From contig NZ_OY781884.1 of assembly GCF_963677155.1 (NCBI RefSeq), positions 976,001 through 1,040,000 on the forward strand: 64,000 bases of DNA, given 5' to 3'. This stretch comes from an uncultured Draconibacterium sp. Lineage in GTDB: Bacteria > Bacteroidota > Bacteroidia > Bacteroidales > Prolixibacteraceae. Of the stretch, positions 37,265 to 46,313 are shown in pieces. The notes beneath the pieces are model-generated. The model saw only the letters and a list, made by a program, of their open reading frames with translations. It made no database searches and was not told where the DNA came from. Both the position numbers and the translations under genes were made by a program. Every line of letters starts with the position of its first letter. Positions within the stretch are counted from its first letter, which is position 1.

Positions 37265-37399
37265 TTTTTAATAGTTTTATATTCAGGGTTTCTCCCTGCT
37301 GGTACGGATTCACAATCAGTCTCTCAGCCAACGATTCCTTTTGAGCTACACCGCTAACATCCCAAAGTTTCGGGAGGCGGGACCAAAAGTTCCAATAAA

Positions 37400-37540
37400 T
37401 TATCGTGGATTATTCCATCCGGCTAAAACTCCTCCAAGGGCAAAATCAAGAAAAACGAGGATCACCACTATTGCTGCAATAATTCCGATAATTATAAACA
37501 GTTTTTTTGTTTTTATTTCCGTTTGTTGTCTATTCTCCAT
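37400..37540 (-). CDS. Small single-helix membrane protein, unknown function
   Basis: A 46-residue protein from the ATG at 37540: a polar start (MENRQQTEIKTKK), one membrane helix (LFIIIGIIAAIVVILVFLDF) and a short GGVLAGWNNPR tail. An open frame extends 16 codons upstream, but that part looks non-coding. No family is recognised. It lies among small accessory genes on the minus strand. Confidence 0.5.
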   Translation of the reverse strand: MENRQQTEIKTKKLFIIIGIIAAIVVILVFLDFALGGVLAGWNNPR

Positions 37541-37661
37541 GATATACTTTTTTATTAAACTGAACGCCGAACCACAGTCATCAGCCATTTTCTATTACCG
37601 CGTATTGTCCTTTCTAATAATTCATATTTCCATATACCTATTTTCTATATTGAAAAGCAGA

Positions 37662-37976
37662 TTATTTGATTGGTGAAAAACTGGTTGCATTCATTATTTT
37701 TGACTCTTGTTTTTCCAGCATTGGTAAAGCTGCAGGAATAAATTTTTCTAACCATTCTGAATCATTATATAGAGCTTTTCTTTTTTCTATTCTTTCGTTA
37801 AAACTTTCATACTCCCATATGTGAATAATTTGATTCAACTCTCCTGTTTCTGCGTACCAATAACCTTTTAATTTTGAATATTTAGAGATAATGGGAAGTC
37901 CAATTTCCTCAAAATGTTTTATATATTGATTCATTTTCCCAATTTTCACTGTATAAGTTCTCATTTCATATATCAT
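37662..37976 (-). CDS. NIPSNAP-family protein
   Basis: A 104-residue single-domain protein of the NIPSNAP dimeric alpha-beta barrel type: MIYEMRTYTVKIGKMNQYIK at the start and the conserved GYWYAETGELNQIIHIWEYE in the middle. The biochemical role of these small bacterial proteins is not settled. It is part of the AT-rich accessory stretch and stands alone. Confidence 0.85.
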   Translation of the reverse strand: MIYEMRTYTVKIGKMNQYIKHFEEIGLPIISKYSKLKGYWYAETGELNQIIHIWEYESFNERIEKRKALYNDSEWLEKFIPAALPMLEKQESKIMNATSFSPIK

Positions 37977-37998
37977 AATTTATCTTTTTAAATGTATT

Positions 37999-38163
37999 TT
38001 AACATTTTTCCTTTATATCAATCCGTCCTTTTTTAATAGTGTGGAAATTGATTATTGAAGAATCTATGTTTTTAATTTTCAAATATCTTTTTTGGTAAAA
38101 AAACATATCTCCCGTATTAATTTTGTAAACACATAATTTATTTGTCGGGTTCTTTTTTGCATA
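37999..38163 (-). pseudogene. Possible C-terminal remnant of a small gene
   Basis: The minus-strand frame ending at 37999 codes for a plausible AT-rich peptide (NKLCVYKINTGDMFFYQKRY and on to GRIDIKEKC), but no start codon precedes it except inside the folded repeat at 38171-38298. I read it as the tail of a gene whose front was lost or replaced by the repeat. Confidence 0.25.
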
Positions 38164-38170
38164 AAGCACA

Positions 38171-38298
38171 GCGGTTGGTACATGTTCTCGAGGCGGATTT
38201 CGGAGCGCGTCAGTGTCCGAAAGGACATGACGGTCAAGAAAGGAGCAGAGACAACGAACACCACTGACCCCGCAATGCAATTTACAATTGTTAGGCAC
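38171..38298 (-). repeat. Folded attC-like repeat, copy 1
   Basis: On the minus strand it starts with GCCTAACAATTG (fits the attC end RYYYAAC) and ends with CATGTACCAACCGC. It shares GGTTGGTACATGTT, GGCGGATTTCGG and TGTCCGAAAGGACA with the copy at 38884-39003, in the same orientation. The centre folds as a GC-rich hairpin (GTCC/GGAC). It lies directly after the stop of the lipoprotein gene. Confidence 0.55.
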
Positions 38299-38306
38299 AG
38301 GTGTTT

Positions 38307-38852
38307 TTATTTCATCAAGGCATATTCATCAATAATCAATGACCCGAACCTGTCATTTTCTACTTTAACCCATCCATATCTATTCTCTATTTTTATGCCT
38401 AAATATTTAATCTCATTAAATACAAAATTTCCAATGATTCTACTTTCATTGCGGTTCAGGTAACTTTGTAGAATTAAAGTTTCTTCTATGTTGCCAGACC
38501 AGTTTCTCTCGTGATTTAATTTGTCCAAGTAGGATAAGCTGTCTGAGTAATTATTTATTGTTGATAGAACTATTTGTATTCCATCTTTTTTGGTAATTTT
38601 TGTTTCTAATCCAAAACCTGTAGTCAATGGAATTGGTGTTTTTTCAAATATTAAATCATAGATTGAATCTCCATTTAAATCGATTGAATCCGATTGTTGA
38701 TCAGTAACTGATATTGATGGATTTAATGTGTTGACAGTAACGTTTTTATTGTTTTCTCCAATATTAATTTCTGTGTCAAAATTATGGTCATTATCTTTAC
38801 AAGAAAAAAATACAATATTAACAAGTATTAATAAATAATTTAGATTTTTCAT
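38307..38852 (-). CDS. Lipoprotein of unknown function
   Basis: A 181-residue protein with a lipoprotein signal (MKNLNYLLILVNIVFFSC, Cys18) followed by a polar, Asn/Asp-rich region. Later segments (DLNGDSIYDLIF; NRYGWVKVENDRFGSLIIDE) resemble beta-strands. No family is recognised. It is flanked on both sides by direct copies of the folded repeat, the layout of a mobile gene cassette. Confidence 0.75.
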   Translation of the reverse strand: MKNLNYLLILVNIVFFSCKDNDHNFDTEINIGENNKNVTVNTLNPSISVTDQQSDSIDLNGDSIYDLIFEKTPIPLTTGFGLETKITKKDGIQIVLSTINNYSDSLSYLDKLNHERNWSGNIEETLILQSYLNRNESRIIGNFVFNEIKYLGIKIENRYGWVKVENDRFGSLIIDEYALMK

Positions 38853-38883
38853 ATTGATATGTTTTTATTTTCATTTATATCTA

Positions 38884-39003
38884 ACGGTTGGTACATGTTG
38901 TCGGGGCGGATTTCGGGGAGCGTTCCTGTCCGAAGGACACGGAACTGCGATGCGAGAATCCGCAGTTGGCGTACCACCGAACCCCGCCCTGCAATATGTA
39001 CTG
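38884..39003 (-). repeat. Folded attC-like repeat, copy 2, cut by the IS element
   Basis: The arms GTACATGTTGTCGGGGCGG (38891-38909) and ACCCCGCCCTGCAATATGTA (38981-39000) are near-perfect reverse complements, with inner stems GCGGATT/AATCCGC and GTTCC/GGAAC. The minus-strand end ACCGTTAGAT (38881 side) fits the attC end GTTRRRY. The other end is interrupted by the IS at about 39007; a matching TTTTGTTAGCA remnant follows the IS at 40743. Confidence 0.6.
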
Positions 39004-39006
39004 TGT

Positions 39007-40739
39007 GCCTGTTGCCCAACTCACCATTGTTTGTTAACAAATCTAACAATATATTCTTGAGTAATCAATTACCATTCATTAACTTGTATATAAAAATGCA
39101 AGGGAAGAAAGTTTATTCTGAGAAACTATTTTCAAACTTCCAGTTATCACAACGCGTTCCCCGAAACAATTTTTACCGCCGATTAAAAGAAGTGCTTAAC
39201 CTTTCGTTTTTATACAAAACCACAGGCGTATATTATGGCAATTGTGGTCAAAAGAGCATCGATCCGGTTGTGTTCTTTAAGTTGTGCATGGTTGGTTATC
39301 TCGAAAATATTATCAGCGACAGGAAAATCATAGAGCATTGTTCTATGCGCCTGGACATCCTGTTCTTTTTAGGTTTCGACATTGATGAAGACTTACCGTG
39401 GCACAGCACACTAAGTCGCACACGCCAATTATTCCCCGAAAGTCTATTTGAATGCGTATTTGAAAAGGTGTTGGCAATGTGCATCGAAAAAGGGATGGTT
39501 GCCGGACATACGCAGGCTATTGATTCGGCACCTGTAAAAGCCAATGCCAGCATGGACAGCGTTGAGTTAAAAGTGCCGGAAGAGAAGCTGGAAGACTATA
39601 TCCGTAAGGCACGTTATCTAAGCAGCCCCGAGCGCAAGGCCAAACAGAATCGGGCAAGCGATAAACAGCAAACAGTAACGGCAAGCAACAGAGAACTAAA
39701 AGCACTGCAAAGCCGTACGAAAAACTGGCAAAAGACACAAGACCAGCGACCGGGAGCAGGCAACAAAGGCGCTAAGTACACCAGCAACAAAACGCATTAC
39801 AGTCCAACCGATCCTGATGCACGGATAAGTGTAAAACCGGGCAAAGCCAGGAAATTAAATTATCTGAGTCAGTTGGGGGTTGATTCGGCCAACCATGTTA
39901 TTACCCATATCCAGGCCGATTTTGCCGATAAAAAAGATAGCCAGTGCCTGCAACCTATAACAAGACAATTAAAACGCAAGTTGTGGAAACAGGGTTTGCA
40001 CTGGCAAAACCTACTGGCTGACACAGGGTACAGCAGCGGCGAAAACTATGCATTTCTTGAACAGCCTGGCATTACGGCTTATATTCCGCCACATGGAACG
40101 TACAAAGGAGGACCGGAGAATTTTACCTACATAAAGGATGGCGATTACTGGCTATGCCGGAATAACAAAAAGATTACTTTCAGAAAAATAACTGTAGAAA
40201 CGAGCAAGAACAATAACAAAAAGAGGCTGTACTTAACCCGTGCAAGTGACTGTAAAAACTGCCCATATAAAGTTGAATGTGCAGGCAAAGCTCCCGAAAA
40301 GAGAATCGCTGTAACCATTTATAAAGAAGAATACGAACGAGTAATTGCCCGAATAAAAAGCAAACCGGGCAGGTGCATGAAAAGCAAACGGCAATCGACT
40401 GTAGAGCCGGTTTTTGGTACTTTAACCCAATTTCTTGGAATGCGAAAGGTAAATACCCGTGGTATTGCCGCAGCCAATAAGTGCATGCTTATGTCGGCAG
40501 TAGCGTACAACCTTAAAAAGTACCTCAGGTTTGAGCAAAAACATATAAAAAGTGGGGCAAAAACGCCCATTTCTTTTATTCGTCAGCCAAAACATGAAAG
40601 CAAAGCCAAAATCAACCTTTTACAGCCTTGTTATTATTTGAATTAGAAACAGAAACCTATAAGAAACAAAGCCTTAAAAAGCTCTATTTAGAGGCTCAAT
40701 TATTAGAAATCAAAGAAAAAATGGGGTTGTGCATCAGCT
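39007..40739 (+). mobile_element. IS1182-type insertion sequence
   Basis: One transposase gene is framed by imperfect terminal repeats: left GCCTGTTGCCCAACTCACCA (39007-39026) compared with the reverse complement of the right end, AGCTGATGCACAACCCCATT (40720-40739). The element sits in an attC-like repeat. The ends are estimated by eye and could be off by several bases; no target duplication was identified. Confidence 0.7.
39096..40646 (+). CDS. IS1182-family transposase
   Basis: A 516-residue DDE transposase. DIDEDLPWHSTLSRTRQLFP, then HTQAIDSAPVKANASMDS (first catalytic Asp), LADTGYSSGENY (second Asp), a Cys cluster DCKNCPYKVEC and STVEPVFGTLTQFLGMRK (catalytic Glu) follow the IS1182 order. 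I chose the ATG at 39096; the open frame runs further upstream to 38859, but that part is the folded repeat read as protein. It appears complete and possibly active. Confidence 0.93.
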   Translation: MQGKKVYSEKLFSNFQLSQRVPRNNFYRRLKEVLNLSFLYKTTGVYYGNCGQKSIDPVVFFKLCMVGYLENIISDRKIIEHCSMRLDILFFLGFDIDEDLPWHSTLSRTRQLFPESLFECVFEKVLAMCIEKGMVAGHTQAIDSAPVKANASMDSVELKVPEEKLEDYIRKARYLSSPERKAKQNRASDKQQTVTASNRELKALQSRTKNWQKTQDQRPGAGNKGAKYTSNKTHYSPTDPDARISVKPGKARKLNYLSQLGVDSANHVITHIQADFADKKDSQCLQPITRQLKRKLWKQGLHWQNLLADTGYSSGENYAFLEQPGITAYIPPHGTYKGGPENFTYIKDGDYWLCRNNKKITFRKITVETSKNNNKKRLYLTRASDCKNCPYKVECAGKAPEKRIAVTIYKEEYERVIARIKSKPGRCMKSKRQSTVEPVFGTLTQFLGMRKVNTRGIAAANKCMLMSAVAYNLKKYLRFEQKHIKSGAKTPISFIRQPKHESKAKINLLQPCYYLN

Positions 40740-40760
40740 ACTTTTGTTAGCAGTAGTTTT

Positions 40761-41417
40761 TTATAAATTTGCAGTAACAAAGATTTCGTCAATTAGTCTA
40801 CCTTCAATAGTGTGAGCTTTTTTGTCTTTTATTTTTGAATTACCAATCTTAAAAACAACCGGTAACGTAAATGTTTCTGTGGTATCCACTGTTTGCCAGT
40901 TGTTTGGAACCATTTTCAATAATCGAATCACTTCATCTCCACATCCATCTCCAATATCATCAAGTGATTTTATATTTTTCATATCACCATTTTTGTCGAT
41001 ATCAAACGAAACGTAAACGATTCCTGTTGTCCTATTGGACAGTGCTTGGAATGGGTAGTAGATATTTAACGCTATAAATTTTCGAAACTCTTCCCAGCCA
41101 CCAAGATATTCTGTCTCTGTTCTTTTTTGCAATATAATTTTAAAGACAGAACTGTTAGGAACTTCAACTATACTGGTTTCATAAAATGGTTTTTTCAGAA
41201 TTATTATATCAGAAGAATCAGCTGCTAGTGAGAAATATCCTAAACTATTACTTGTTGTATGAATATCTTTCTCATGTATAAGAACAGCGACACTATTAAC
41301 AGGTTTGTTAGTTTGAGAATCAACAACCTGACAGACTATCTTATTTTGTGCATAACTGTTTAATGAAAATAATCCGAGAATAGTCAATAGAAAGATTTGT
41401 TTTTGCTTTTTTTTCAT
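40761..41417 (-). CDS. Secreted protein with carboxypeptidase-regulatory-like and TonB C-terminal-like domains
   Basis: A 218-residue protein: signal peptide (KQIFLLTILGLFSLNSYA, then QNK), an Ig-like CarboxypepD_reg domain (VVDSQTNKPVNSVAVLIHEK; NSLGYFSLAA) and a TonB-C-like domain (EEFRKFIALNIYYPFQALSN; GIVYVSFDIDKNGDMKNI). The combination is common in Bacteroidota envelope proteins. Its stop is followed within 20 bases by the attC-like remnant next to the IS, so it too may be a cassette gene. Confidence 0.8.
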   Translation of the reverse strand: MKKKQKQIFLLTILGLFSLNSYAQNKIVCQVVDSQTNKPVNSVAVLIHEKDIHTTSNSLGYFSLAADSSDIIILKKPFYETSIVEVPNSSVFKIILQKRTETEYLGGWEEFRKFIALNIYYPFQALSNRTTGIVYVSFDIDKNGDMKNIKSLDDIGDGCGDEVIRLLKMVPNNWQTVDTTETFTLPVVFKIGNSKIKDKKAHTIEGRLIDEIFVTANL

Positions 41418-41728
41418 GATTCGTTTTTATGTGCCTCAATTATAGAGCGGTTATTTCAATTATTGCTAACCAGTTAGCATCACCATTATTGTTATAGCGC
41501 TTATAGCGCCTGAAAAAAGTATTGTTATACACCAAAAATGGAGACATAACAACACATATTATAGTTACTATTTTTTATTGTTATTCCAGGGCGTGCATTC
41601 ACGGTATTCAATTTTAGTGCCTTAAAACTAAACATATTTTTTATGTTTTTGGCAGTTAAGTTTTAAACTACAACAACATAAGCTTTCGACGTGGTGTGGC
41701 GCGAAGGAAAATAACAGTTCAGATACTT

Positions 41729-42000
41729 GTTTTGCGAACGAAACATAAAAAAATATTTTCAAAACAGATGTTCTACAAACAAAACAAACATCTGAATTTT
41801 TAAAATGGGTGTTTTACGCGCAAAAAAAAAGCTCAACCGTCAGGATTCATGTTTTGCGCACAAAACATGAAAAAAATATTTTCAAACAGATGTTTTACAA
41901 ATAAAACAAGCATCTGAATTTTCAAAATGGGCATTTTACGCGCAGAATATAAAGCTCAACCGTCAGGATTGTTGTTCTGTCCGCAAAACAAAAAAGTCAA
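41729..42000. repeat. Array of seven 41-bp units with a palindromic motif and a 123-bp higher-order period
   Basis: Units start at 41729, 41770, 41811, 41851, 41892, 41933 and 41974. Each begins with a version of GTTTTGCGCACAAAAC, a near-perfect palindrome (others: GTTTTGCGAACGAAAC, GTTCTACAAACAAAAC, GTTTTACGCGCAAAAA, GTTTTACAAATAAAAC, ATTTTACGCGCAGAAT, GTTCTGTCCGCAAAAC). The roughly 25-base intervals repeat every third unit (units 1 and 4, 2 and 5, 3 and 6), and CAGATG...CATCTG pairs across unit borders in both copies. There is no ORF. The rest of the 41418-42169 gap is AT-rich, with a small palindrome GCTAACCAGTTAGC at 41464. Confidence 0.9.
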
Positions 42001-42116
42001 CCACTCATTTTTAACAAATACCCCAAACAATTGTCTCCTCTGTCCAACTATATTAATTTTAAACTAACACCACAATAACTTGTTGATCACTTAACACACG
42101 GTATAAATTATTTGTA

Positions 42117-42124
42117 TACGTTTG
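42117..42124 (+). promoter_or_regulatory. Candidate -7 promoter element of the ABC-F gene
   Basis: TACGTTTG followed by CACC matches the Bacteroidota -7 consensus TAnnTTTG, 46 bases before the ATG at 42170. A -33 TTTG at the standard distance is not obvious. Confidence 0.4.
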
Positions 42125-42154
42125 CACCGCCTTTGAAAAAAGGGAAAAAATTGA

Positions 42155-43786
<1,632 letters not shown>

Positions 43787-43858
43787 AGCTACTTGCAGCA
43801 GAAACTACCGATAAAACGCACCTGACTTGTGCAATAATATTAATCAAAAAATTAGCAC

Positions 43859-44059
43859 ATGAACAACCAGCAACGTAAAAATATTAAAGTTGGCTTAAAC
43901 GTAGCCGTTGTAAAAAAAGAACACCAACGATCGGGTGAATTAACCTGTGGTATTGTTAAGAAAATATTGACAAAATCGACCATCCACCCACACGGAATAA
44001 AAGTAATGCTTGAAAGCGGAGAAGTTGGGCGTGTACAGAAAATTTTGCATGAAGATTAG
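43859..44059 (+). CDS. YwbE-family protein
   Basis: A 66-residue protein matching the small conserved YwbE family: VGLNVAVVKKEHQRSGELTC followed by GIVKKILTKS and HPHGIKVML. The function is unknown; the family is a small KOW-like beta protein. It follows the ABC-F gene by 72 bases on the same strand. Confidence 0.88.
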   Translation: MNNQQRKNIKVGLNVAVVKKEHQRSGELTCGIVKKILTKSTIHPHGIKVMLESGEVGRVQKILHED

Positions 44060-44222
44060 AGACAGGATTAAAGGATTGAGGAATTGAATGCTTTAATACG
44101 TAAATGATTCAATGCTTTAATTCTTCTTGGTACTTTGGCGTTCTTCGTGCAACCTTGTATTTTGCACTTTACAAACTGCCAAATTGAGAAACTGTTAACT
44201 GTAAACTGGGACTGTAAACTGA

Positions 44223-44257
44223 CACAGATTTCTCCTCGCACACTCGTCGAAATGACA
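44223..44257. repeat. Half of a REP-like element
   Basis: ACAGATTTCTCCTCGCACAC followed by TCGTCGAAATGAC matches the right arm of the element at 33921-34002; no left arm is present. The preceding bases (44180-44220) hold AACTGTTAACTGTAAACTGG-type words also seen in other spacers. Confidence 0.65.
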
Positions 44258-44294
44258 GTCACTTTTGCCTTTTTACTTTTACCTTTCGCCTTGG

Positions 44295-46088
44295 CTACGA
44301 CTCTACCTCCCGGCTGCCATAAAAACGGTCGAGAATAGAGCCGTCGTTGGCTTCTTTTGATAAGGATTCGATGGTATTTTTCGGCACATTATAAACGTCG
44401 AGTACAATCAGGCCATCCAGGCAGTTATTAAATTTAGGATCGACATTAAATCCAATTATCTCAGCATTTAGTTTAATGTATTTTTTTAGCAGTACCGGTA
44501 GCCCTGAATTCTGCTCATCTAAATCGCCAATGGTTTTGTCGAGCCGGTTAATATCGTGCTCCATATTTTCCATCAGCAGATTCAAATCCACATTATCGCT
44601 TTTAAATTTGTAGCTTTTTCGCGGTTTTATATGCCGAGCCATTCGCCAGTTCAAATGGTTCTTCATAATAAACTTAATAATCAGGTCTTTCGACACCTTC
44701 GAATAATTATTACTTATGCTCACCGGCCCTATCAGGTAACGGTATTCCGGGTTTTTCAGCAGGAAATACAAAATACCTTTCCACAGCAAAAATAATGGCA
44801 TAGGTTTACGCTGGTATTCTTTAATTACAAACGAGCGCCCCAGCTCAATGCTTTCCTTTAAAACAGGTTTAAAACTTTCCGATATACGAAACAGCGAATG
44901 CAGGTAAAAGCCTCGCCGTCCCAGCTGTTCCATAATATCTTTGCCTTTCCCCAGTCGATAAGCTCCTACTATTCGTTGTTCATCTTCGTCCCAGATAAAC
45001 ATCTGGTTATAATACAAATCATATTCGTCGATATCAATGCTTCGGTTAGTACCCTCGCCCACTTCGCGGAAAGTGATCTCGCGTAAACGACCAATTTCAT
45101 TCAGAATATTCGGGATCATTGCTGATGGTGCACAATAGACCGTATAATTTTTCAGAGTGAACAGTGTGTGCTTCGATTTTATCAGCTGAATTTCTTTCTG
45201 AATTTTCTCCAACGAAACAGGATCGATAATGGCATCGGGTTTTACATTGGGCTTCAGCGCATAATTAAAAAAGCGCCGCACCTCAATGTCCGATTCCATA
45301 CTGTAGGTTTTTGCACGCAAAAACCGCCCCAGCTGATACACATCTTTGTACGTATCCTGCTCCGCAACTTTTATGGGACTGCCAATTCGCAGTTTTATTT
45401 TCTTATGCTTTTTCCGCAAGATCTCCGACGGCAGACGTGCACTTTTTAACGAGGGATTGATTTTTGCCACCAGGTGCAACAAGCGGCTATTAGTTCCCTG
45501 AAAAAGTACCGGGACAACAGGCACGCGAGCCATTTTAATAAAATTCACCACCGGAAATTGCCACACCTTGTCGGTTACACCACCAAAAAGATCTTTTGTG
45601 TGTACATCGATGGCCGGAAAAAGGCATAGCACTCCCCCGCTATTCAAATGTGTAACGGCTTCCTTTAATCCGTAATAATTTCCATGCTCCGAATCAGCAA
45701 ATGGATTGTCTTCCAAAAAATACTCCGAAACAGCATCTATCTTTTTCAGCAAATGATTGGCTAACACTTTAACATCGTTACGCACCTGCGATAGATATTT
45801 TATCAGTAACAAACCATCAAAACCTCCAAGCGGATGGTTGGCAACAATAATTAGCGGCCCTTCCGTTGGTATTTTTTTTAGCTGCTCGTCGTCAAATTCA
45901 ATGTCGAACTCCAGCATTTTAATTAGCTCGTCGATAAAGACTACCCCTTGCTTATCTATAATCTGCCCGTAAATTTTATCCAGCTTTTTAAAACGAAGAA
46001 TAAACATCAGGAACTTGGCAAAATAATCGCCGTTAGTGGGTGCTGGGTGTTGGTCTTTGAACAAATCCTTTGGCTCTGGTAATTCCAT
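44295..46088 (-). CDS. Bifunctional acyltransferase, OlsF-like aminolipid (ornithine-type lipid) synthase
   Basis: A 597-residue fusion. The N-terminal half is a PlsC-type O-acyltransferase (VANHPLGGFDG at about residue 84, then GGVLCLFPAIDVHTKDLFGG). The C-terminal half is an OlsB/GNAT-type N-acyltransferase (DLYYNQMFIWDEDEQRIVGA; YRLGKGKDIMEQLGRRGFYL; RYLIGPVSISNNYSK). This order matches OlsF, which makes ornithine lipids with one enzyme; in Bacteroidota the head group may instead be glycine or another amino acid. Membrane-associated. It is a single gene on the minus strand. Confidence 0.85.
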   Translation of the reverse strand: MELPEPKDLFKDQHPAPTNGDYFAKFLMFILRFKKLDKIYGQIIDKQGVVFIDELIKMLEFDIEFDDEQLKKIPTEGPLIIVANHPLGGFDGLLLIKYLSQVRNDVKVLANHLLKKIDAVSEYFLEDNPFADSEHGNYYGLKEAVTHLNSGGVLCLFPAIDVHTKDLFGGVTDKVWQFPVVNFIKMARVPVVPVLFQGTNSRLLHLVAKINPSLKSARLPSEILRKKHKKIKLRIGSPIKVAEQDTYKDVYQLGRFLRAKTYSMESDIEVRRFFNYALKPNVKPDAIIDPVSLEKIQKEIQLIKSKHTLFTLKNYTVYCAPSAMIPNILNEIGRLREITFREVGEGTNRSIDIDEYDLYYNQMFIWDEDEQRIVGAYRLGKGKDIMEQLGRRGFYLHSLFRISESFKPVLKESIELGRSFVIKEYQRKPMPLFLLWKGILYFLLKNPEYRYLIGPVSISNNYSKVSKDLIIKFIMKNHLNWRMARHIKPRKSYKFKSDNVDLNLLMENMEHDINRLDKTIGDLDEQNSGLPVLLKKYIKLNAEIIGFNVDPKFNNCLDGLIVLDVYNVPKNTIESLSKEANDGSILDRFYGSREVES

Positions 46089-46313
46089 TTATTGCTTTTA
46101 AGTTCAAATACACTGTTTTCCTGAGTTGTTTTAAAGAAGAACTCAGCTCTTCACAAAAATAAAAGGTTTTTTGAATTAACATCGTTACCTTAATAATACT
46201 ATGTAATTAATTTAAAGTTGTCCTTTTTCTCCCCAAATCAGCAATTCGACAACCATGAAATATTTTTTAATCATATTTGAACTTTCTTTGTTATAAGGGT
46301 ATAATTTTATTTA

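Noticed and set aside
37999-38298. A 99-residue minus-strand protein
   Set aside because: Its first half is the folded repeat read as protein (CGVSGVRCLCSFLDRHVLSD style), so only the tail may be a gene remnant.
38859-39095. N-terminal extension of the IS1182 transposase
   Set aside because: The 79 extra codons are the attC-like repeat and the IS left end; homologous transposases begin near MQGKKVYS.
41729-42000. CRISPR array
   Set aside because: Regular 41-bp units look CRISPR-like, but the 16-base repeat is highly variable, the spacers recur every third unit, and there are no cas genes in the window.
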